This document shows positions 61,621 through 64,000 of a stretch of DNA of 64,000 nucleotides, piece by piece. Both the position numbers and the translations under genes were made by a program. Under the pieces are notes generated by a model. It was given only the letters and a program-made list of their open reading frames with translations. It was not told the DNA's origin and searched no databases. Within the stretch, counting starts at the first letter, position 1; each line of letters opens with the position of its first letter. Origin of the DNA: Lunularia cruciata (taxonomy: Eukaryota > Streptophyta > Marchantiopsida > Lunulariales > Lunulariaceae). The stretch is from the NCBI GenBank assembly GCA_948567375.1, contig OX419760.1, positions 37,510,001 through 37,574,000 on the forward strand. Reading direction: 5' to 3'.

Positions 61621-61655
61621 TGGTGTGAGAGTTTTTTTTAATGTTACAATGTGAC

Positions 61656-62300
61656 AACCCTGCAAATATCACTTTTGTGGTAATCAAGTAAGTAAAGTTC
61701 GTTCCCATAGAGATACTATTTAGAATTGGTCAAATACAAAGTCAAATGTCACAATGTAGTCCTTCTTGATTTTGTCTTTAATCTCTCAGGTAATAACTAC
61801 ACCTAGAAGAGAGTAACAAGCATTGACTCGCAGTCTTGTCACAACAATTTGTCACACGTAATCACAATTCCATCAATTCTTTCCAAACAATCTTGATTGT
61901 GATGATTTAGGCTCTCCCAAAAATGGCACTTCACTGCAAAAAAACTTTGCCTCAGAATTGTGTTCCACCCCTCCACTGAAGGCACAACTTCCTCGATCAA
62001 AATTGCTTCACATCAACTCTGTGATGCACTCACAAATGTAGAATACTACCAACACTACAATTCCCCTGAGACCTATCAAGGCATTGCTCCAATTGCACTT
62101 CACTTAGGATCAAGCACACAGAATGAAGATCAAGGCTATGAATCCAACATCCAACAAACACACTTACTTGCACTTCAGAATTCTCCAAACACTCACAAAC
62201 ATAGACACAAAATTGATACTTAGACTCAAGCTCAAACAACGAGCATTGCTTCACAACACTTTGCTTTATCTATTCTCAGAAATTATGAGCACTTAACAAC
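61656..62300 (-). repeat. Repeat Y, copy 2 (inverted relative to copy 1)
   Basis: It is the reverse complement of 58333-59005. The left end reads TGACAACCCTGCAAATATCAC, immediately after methyltransferase motif X. Beyond the shared part, a TATA-like 'aatatttaaagg' lies near 62318-62330 on the minus strand, compatible with an LTR promoter. Confidence 0.8.
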
Positions 62301-62447
62301 CTATGACTGTGAATGCCACCTTTAAATATTGAAGCACTTCAACAATTATCTAATAACTATACCGTTCTACAACAACTCTTCTAACCTGCAGATCTGAAAT
62401 GACAAACCACCTCTTCATATCTGCATCTTCAAATCTCAAAACCGTTA

Positions 62448-64000
62448 CTACTCCAATCCAATGTCTACCTCTTTCTTGGCTTCCAATCCCAAAGTAACTT
62501 CACTCACTACTCTATCTTGGGGTCTATCTGATTCTACTAAATCCTTCATTATTTCTACTACTTCTTCACTTAGTTCTGCAATTCCCATCATAGGTAATCT
62601 ATCTAACTCTTTATCTCCCGACCCACTCTTCTCTAACACCTCCAATGGTAACTCCAAAGATATTTGGACTCCTATGTCATCTACTTCAAGTTTTGCTCTT
62701 ACATCCTTCCAAAGTTTAGCTATCTCCAATTTTACCAAGTCTAATCTAATTGTGATATTATCTTCTACTTCTAATATCTACATATCTACACAAGTTTTGA
62801 GACTAATCAACAAGGCATTCAAGTCTTTATCCTTCACATTTCTCCGGCTTGTCTCTTGCACCAACAATTTCAACTCGTGTAATCTTGTTTCTTTGATCCG
62901 GACACTGGCTTCTGTACTCAACATTGCATTCATCTTCATTACAATCTCCTTCAATAGCTCAAGTCTCATTCTTCTCTCCCATTCTTGATCAGCAAGCCAA
63001 TCTTCCCTATACATTGCAAGTTTTGCCTTGAAATTGGCTTTCACTATCTCCTTTTCCTTCTCCATTTGCACAATCTTCTCCTCCAGATTACGGAGTAACT
63101 CCCTCAGTCTTTCTTCTTCTTCTTCTTTACCTCATTGTCAACTCTCTTTGCCAGAGCCGCTTCTTTTCTTCTACACTCTCCATGACTCTATCAAGCTCTT
63201 GCTCCTTCTTTGCTACTCTTGCCATAGCATGAATAATTTCTAATCAAGAATCAGCAAATTGCTATTTCAAGATTTTATACTCCGCTATCTACCTTTCCTT
63301 TGCTATGACATTTTGCTATGATTCTTTCTCTGCTTCCCACTTCTCTCTTCAAGTTTTCAATTACTTGATTCTGTACTACTGTATCTACTCGTAGTACTTC
63401 CTTCTCTTCCTCACCTTAGATTACACTCTTCTTCAACTCCGAGTTCTCTTCCTCTAATCGTGCTAACACCTACAACACAGTCTTTACCTTTGACTGCATC
63501 TCCTTCTTCTTGTACTCCAACTTTACTAACAACAGGCACACAATCTCCCGCAACTACTCTACTCTTCCACTTGAGTTTATCTTGACTTGAGGACTTGTCT
63601 CCTTCTTTGCCTCTTCTTCACTTGACACTCACCTTCTCAGCCACAATCGCCTTATGGGAGTGGATTCTTTGCTCTCTGAACTTCCACTCTCCACTTCTCT
63701 TACCTTACTCGGTCCCGCTTCATACTTTGCCTTCTTTCTAGAGCAAACTCCTTGTTGAATGGTCACCCTCTTCTCCTCCTGCTCTAGAACTTCTTCTTTT
63801 GCATGCATGTTACATTCTTCTTCTATTTCCATCTTTCCTTTGTCCTCCTTGGGTACCAATTGCATCTCCTCTCCATCTTCACTCTTGCTGCTTGTTTCCC
63901 CACTTTGCAACATGAATTTGGGTTCTTCCTCCTTGTCCGAGTCTTCTTCCTTGCACTCGGCCTCTCCTTCTAACTCCTCTTTCGATGATACGATTACCAC
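62448..64000 (-). pseudogene. Coiled-coil, Glu/Lys-rich coding remnant, possibly retroelement-encoded
   Basis: Minus-strand frames at 64000-63629 (very acidic, then SRKKAKYEAGPSKVREVE), 63071-62778 (KANFKAKLAMYREDWLADQE, HELKLLVQET) and 62738-62448 (LVKLEIAKLWKDVRAKLEVD) form a long, highly charged, heptad-like protein. Stops and a frame change lie between them. The first piece runs off the window. I recognise no catalytic domain. It ends close to repeat Y copy 2, in the same relative orientation as gag is to copy 1, so it could be the N-terminal part of a gag polyprotein. A decayed host coiled-coil gene is the alternative. Confidence 0.5.

Noticed and set aside
1-64000. tRNA and rRNA genes
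   Set aside because: I looked for B-box-like GGTTCGA motifs and conserved rRNA blocks by eye and found none I could support; a tRNAscan or Infernal run would be decisive.

Overview
The window is nuclear DNA of a green plant. The three intact genes are spliced with plant-style GT..AG introns: 60S ribosomal proteins L5 and L13a, and the mitochondrial ADP/ATP carrier. The L5/L13a promoter carries a plant telo-box, and the LTR retrotransposons are primed by the initiator tRNA-Met site typical of plants. Because the space between genes is filled with old, nested retroelements, and one retroelement carries a cytosine methyltransferase (known to me from streptophyte algae and dinoflagellates), I favour a repeat-rich seedless streptophyte (bryophyte, fern ally or charophyte). 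The species is not determined.

Layout. 1-2.34 kb: 3' end of a Ty3/gypsy element (integrase, then a PHD finger, then its LTR). 2.34-4.85 kb: no gene recognised. 4.85-8.12 kb: decayed non-LTR (LINE-like) element on the minus strand. 9.7-13.8 kb: divergent pair RPL5 (minus) and RPL13A (plus) around a 559-bp shared promoter. 13.9-16.1 kb: gene-free DNA rich in long hairpins. 16.2-25.0 kb: a roughly 2.2-kb LTR-like repeat split by a nearly complete chromodomain-type Ty3/gypsy element with two LTRs, PBS, PPT and a CTATT target duplication. 25-41.4 kb: two decayed copies of a second chromovirus family, each broken by a copy of the 2.2-kb repeat; the second also holds a solo LTR with a CTCAA duplication, and a foldback element follows. 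41.4-43.1 kb: nothing recognised. 43.1-45.4 kb: ADP/ATP carrier gene. 45.4-49 kb: mostly featureless, with a short LINE 3' end. 49-51 kb: a third decayed gypsy element. 51.7-64 kb: LTR fragment, tandem repeats, then a decayed gag, protease and DNA cytosine-C5 methyltransferase on the plus strand, flanked by an inverted pair of 0.65-kb repeats, and finally a coiled-coil coding remnant on the minus strand.

Most notable content. The protease (DSG-like motif at 59959) and a DNMT3-like methyltransferase (motifs I, IV with Pro-Cys, VI, VIII and X) lie in one reading frame, so the ancestral element made a polyprotein containing a DNA methylation writer. At the other end of the window, a related-looking LTR flanks an integrase with a C-terminal PHD finger, a potential histone-mark reader. 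If both belong to one family, which the sequence hints at but does not prove, the element carried both writer and reader chromatin modules. All copies here are dead, mostly through nonsense codons one C-to-T step from Gln or Arg codons.

The three host genes are independent housekeeping genes: two cytosolic large-subunit proteins sharing a promoter region, and one mitochondrial inner-membrane carrier.
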